Shown: one piece after another, positions 57,358 to 57,387 of the stretch | Position numbering within the stretch: position 1 is the first letter of the stretch | Layout: each line of letters opens with the position of its first letter | NCBI GenBank assembly: GCA_947361355.1 | Contig: CANAIR010000009.1 | Coordinates: 1 to 57,387, forward strand | Source: an uncultured Clostridium sp. | GTDB taxonomy: Bacteria > Bacillota > Clostridia > TANB77 > CAG-465 | DNA length: 57,387 nt | Reading direction: 5' to 3' | Translations under genes and position numbers: made by a program | Notes under the pieces: generated by a model | The model's input: only the letters and a program-made list of their open reading frames with translations | Databases searched by the model: none | Told to the model about the DNA's origin: nothing

Positions 57358-57387
57358 AGTTTATCCATATATACCTCTCCTTTTGTT

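Noticed and set aside
1-57387. CRISPR array or tandem spacer-repeat structure
   Set aside because: No regularly spaced direct repeats were found; the only strong tandem repeat is the (TG)n tract.

Overview
The window is AT-rich DNA from a spore-forming, low-GC Clostridia-type Firmicute, probably an uncultured gut lineage. The evidence is strong GGAGG ribosome binding sites, SpoVT, a Spo0A-type DNA-binding domain, RNase Y/YmdB, MurA and RlmH, and Arg codons that are almost all AGA. No tRNA, rRNA, CRISPR array, IS transposase or integrase was seen.

Layout. 1-7.6 kb: two tandem formylglycine-generating-enzyme-like proteins, a secreted DUF1906/peptidoglycan-binding protein with a coupled leader peptide, an ECF sigma/anti-sigma pair, a small secreted protein and a Spo0A-like regulator. 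7.6-35.3 kb: an almost unbroken minus-strand conjugative element. It reads from parA/parB through a thioester/Cna_B adhesin, a giant methylase-helicase, DpnD/PcfM and toprim proteins, MobC, MobP relaxase, PcfB and an ArdC-like protein to the type IV secretion genes (VirD4, VirB2, VirB6, PrgI, VirB4, sortase, CHAP hydrolase). 35.3-57.4 kb: ordinary chromosome, with a small Cys-rich ORF, murA, a WalJ-like hydrolase, rlmH, an AbrB protein, cysE, ymdB, a three-gene 2-hydroxyacyl-CoA dehydratase/activase group, an Asp/Glu racemase, rny, a GDPD protein, spoVT, a KAP NTPase, recD2 and a pilin-like/tail-collar hybrid.

The central observation is a systematic anomaly. Six element genes (virD4, virB2-like, virB6-like, the methylase-helicase, parA, parB) and one FGE-like gene outside the element are each broken into fragments. 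Every break is the same event: an in-frame CGG whose C must be skipped so that the next codon is GGN (Gly). I count 20 sites, 19 of them in the element. With only those C residues skipped, all seven genes become single frames of normal length, and glycines are restored inside four diagnostic places: Walker A of VirD4 (two skips), Walker A of the helicase (two skips), Walker A of ParA (one), and the motif I region of the methylase (one). I found no other stop or indel in these genes. In the element no in-frame CGG is read as Arg, whereas six in-frame CGGs in four chromosomal genes are read in the normal frame. This could be programmed or obligatory +1 recoding (quadruplet CGGN = Gly, or a hungry CGG codon), a targeted C-insertion process silencing the element, or a systematic assembly artefact. 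The sequence alone cannot decide, but the pattern is not random decay.

If the reading is restored, the element carries a complete transfer machine: relaxosome (MobC, MobP, candidate oriT), coupling protein, T4SS core, cell-wall hydrolase, sortase with a matching surface adhesin, DNA-processing proteins and partition proteins. Without it, the coupling protein, pilin, VirB6, helicase and partition functions are all lost together while the rest stays intact.
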